From contig MEHQ01003140.1 of NCBI GenBank assembly GCA_008828725.1, positions 190,288 to 254,287 on the forward strand: a stretch of 64,000 nt of DNA. The letters run 5' to 3'. The notes below the pieces were generated by a model. The model saw only the letters and a program-made list of their open reading frames with translations, was not told the DNA's origin and made no database searches. Position numbers and translations under genes: made by a program. The DNA is from Saccharina japonica (lineage: Eukaryota; Sar; Phaeophyceae; Laminariales; Laminariaceae). Positions 62,150-64,000 of this stretch are shown here, piece by piece (positions within the stretch are counted from its first letter, which is position 1; the number at the start of each line of letters is the position of its first letter).

Positions 62150-63480
62150 ATCTCGGCGCGTTATGTGAAGGACTGCGAGCTTTTTATGCCAGTTTCGGAA
62201 ACTTACAGGCTTCCTTCCGTCGAATTTATCGAGTCCTTGAATGGCGTTGACGAAGTTGCCATCGTTGTTCGAATACATCCCCATCTTGCAAGTACCTCAC
62301 AGAGCGATCTTCTTAGATACCCGCAGTCAGTAGTCCGAACCGCATGTGCTGTGTTTAAGGTCGTACAGCCGAGATCCTTGATGTAATTATCGACGTTCAG
62401 TTGCTCGAGGGTCCCAAGACGTCAATGATTCACAGCCCGTCGTGAACCGACGTACCGCAGAGCTCCCCACTTTACAGCAGTACGTACTGCAATTAAATAT
62501 AATGGCCAAGTCGACTTCGTACCTTGCTCGAGGATCCCGAGAGTGTTTGGTCTACCGTCGGTCGTAGACCATGACCAACAAACAGAGCTCCCAATTTGTA
62601 GTCGTGAAATTGCTATCGTCGTGGGTACGTACGTAGCTTCTCGGCGGAGGAGGCCGGTCACCGATAAATATTTGGTTCCGAATGGCAACCCCTACCGTAG
62701 CAGACGTGTGTCTTATCGAGGGTAGATGCCGTCAGAGGGCGTTTTTTTTACCTTAGCCTGTTTGTTGTTTAGGATTTTTAAGTGAGTTGCTAGTTTACAC
62801 GGCCGGCTATCATGTACCACACTCTGTCCCGAAGTATAAGCACATTTTGTACATTAATATTCAATCGAAACATACCTCATGTTTAGGGACAGGGTGGTAC
62901 CTGGTACCAAGTGTGTCTTATATTAAGGCATGCCCTCCTTTTTAGCTAGGTGAAGCCGGAGATCCTCCAGAAATTGTGAATTCGCGCCGTGCGACCGACA
63001 ATACCCGAAACATTGTTGTCTCCGTTGTTTTGTTTTTTTTCTGCCTTCCAGTAGCGCATGATGGATCGCCTAGTGCACGAAGTTGTTTGGGCATACGATG
63101 GAGCCCGGGGTTGCCATGAGGAGGTGGAAATGTGTATATAACATGCATGTACCCCAATAATATCTTAAGTATTGTAGGGTGAGCAGATAAGGCCTCCCTC
63201 CTCTGTCGTCAAAAGCAACATGCTGGAACGCTATTGGATAGACACATGCGTCGTATATTCATCACGTTCCCGTTCGGGGGAACTCTAATCCACCGCAATC
63301 TCCGTATATCAGCTGTAGATACATAATATCGGACATTGTTACGATTGGATCCAACAGCCCACCTGCCCGTGACACTGTAGTGATAATATGGATGTCATTA
63401 TAGAGTCCATACTTCGTGTAAACGATAAAACAGTCATTCCAACGTTCCAATGCAAACAAACAAAGCTACAGTACCATTCA
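62150..63480. other. No supported gene
   Basis: Upstream of the copia gag. No LTR was found here. One 85-bp MITE (62810-62905) is the only recognised feature. Confidence 0.35.
62810..62905. mobile_element. 85-bp MITE copy, well-kept ends
   Basis: TACCACACTCTGTCCCGAAG at the left and TTAGGGACAGGGTGGTACC at the right, with AATATTCAATC between. A half copy lies at 42238-42295 and another fragment at 30695-30770. Confidence 0.65.
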
Positions 63481-63484
63481 GTGA

Positions 63485-63832
63485 TATCTCCGCATCCTCG
63501 ATAAAAAACTCAACAAATCCAAGATACCATGCCACCAAAACCCAAATCTAAATGCCGAAAGTCCAAAACCAACCAAGTTATTTCAAACCTATATGGAAGA
63601 CCCAACCTCAGCAGACGAGGCACAACCTCAGGAGACCCAAGATATCATATCACAAGAATCTGAAAGACAAATCCCAAAAGTCCCCCAAAAATCTCAAATC
63701 TGGGGTCCAATAATTTATTTCGTTCTCAGTACCGCCCATCTGTGTATCGAAACCTGTACCGGTATCCTCGTTCAATCGATGTCCCATACCGCACTGCCAA
63801 CCACGAGTACTTCCATCAGCGCACACAGTTGA
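63485..63832 (+). other. A/C-rich ORF of unknown origin
   Basis: An open frame of 115 codons without CpG-rich composition: YLRILDKKLNKSKIP..., then PKPTKLFQTYMEDP, then a Gln/Glu/Ser-rich stretch (AQPQETQDIISQESERQIPK) and IWGPIIYF. The strand is markedly A/C-rich, unlike all recognised exons here. An ATG lies at 63593. Could be the 5' part of a retroelement ORF or a diverged gene near the window edge. Confidence 0.25.
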
Positions 63833-63870
63833 CGGCAGCTAGTTGCCAACATCCACCAGCGCGAGTTACT

Positions 63871-63965
63871 CTTGCGGGACCAAACATGCTTATTAGTACA
63901 TTTACTGGAGTATATAGGTTTTTGTGCATGTGATGAGGTCTTGATTACTATGATGGCCCCCACGT
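63871..63965. mobile_element. MITE of the same family, degraded
   Basis: GCGGGACCAAACATGC, ATATAGGTTTTTGTGCATG and TCTTGATTACTATGATGGCC match the centre and right end of the 44609 copy. Confidence 0.55.
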
Positions 63966-64000
63966 ACTAGCAAGCGCTATTTTGTTTTGCGTTGATCTTC

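Overview
The window looks like nuclear DNA of a photosynthetic eukaryote with a secondary red-type plastid, most likely an ochrophyte stramenopile and perhaps a brown alga. The clues are a bipartite plastid presequence with a signal peptide followed by an 'AF' motif (33063), a plastid fibrillin/PAP-type exon (53613-54210), GT-AG introns of about 0.4 to 7.8 kb, a decayed Ty1/copia element, and many short CAG/CTG runs. Species assignment is inference. No rRNA, intact tRNA gene, CRISPR array or prokaryotic operon was found. Gene density is very low and most of the window is mobile or repetitive DNA. LAYOUT. 1-7.9 kb is repeat-rich flank: SINE, MITE and tandem-repeat copies, no supported gene. 7.93-21.90 kb (+) holds a DHHC-type protein S-acyltransferase assembled here from six exons whose splice phases agree. 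Its introns carry pogo-like MITEs, a fold-back element of about 1 kb, SINEs and a dispersed repeat bounded by poly-C. 23.2-25.2 kb holds a (TAC)n array and a GC-rich segment with minus-strand ORFs of unknown nature. 25.8-27.75 kb is a degenerate CATGG-rich satellite. 28-33 kb is mostly repeat debris. 33.06 kb (+) starts a plastid-targeted N-terminal exon, and 53.61-54.21 kb (+) is the terminal exon of a PAP/fibrillin protein; they may be one gene of about 21 kb, but the linking exon was not found. Between them, on the minus strand at 36.7-38.45 kb, is an unrecognised multi-exon gene interrupted by a 500-bp hAT-like insertion with a 9-bp target duplication. The same interval holds duplicated G-tract-bounded units, a 304-bp dispersed/tandem repeat, a 480-bp hAT MITE with perfect 8-bp target duplications, and (GGGTC)n, GGTACCCG and ACCGA arrays. 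56.5-58 kb is two tandem segmental duplications. 59.2-62.15 kb (-) is a frameshifted copia relic (gag, protease, integrase, linker). The right edge has an A/C-rich ORF of unknown origin. HOW THE GENES RELATE. The two recognisable host genes act separately: membrane protein palmitoylation, and plastid lipid or plastoglobule structure. Nothing suggests a shared operon or cluster. The main biology visible is genome remodelling: elements nested in elements, repeats supplying possible splicing signals, insertion into a coding exon, and several non-autonomous families that share one layout, hAT-like ends enclosing arrays of a short motif that differs between families.
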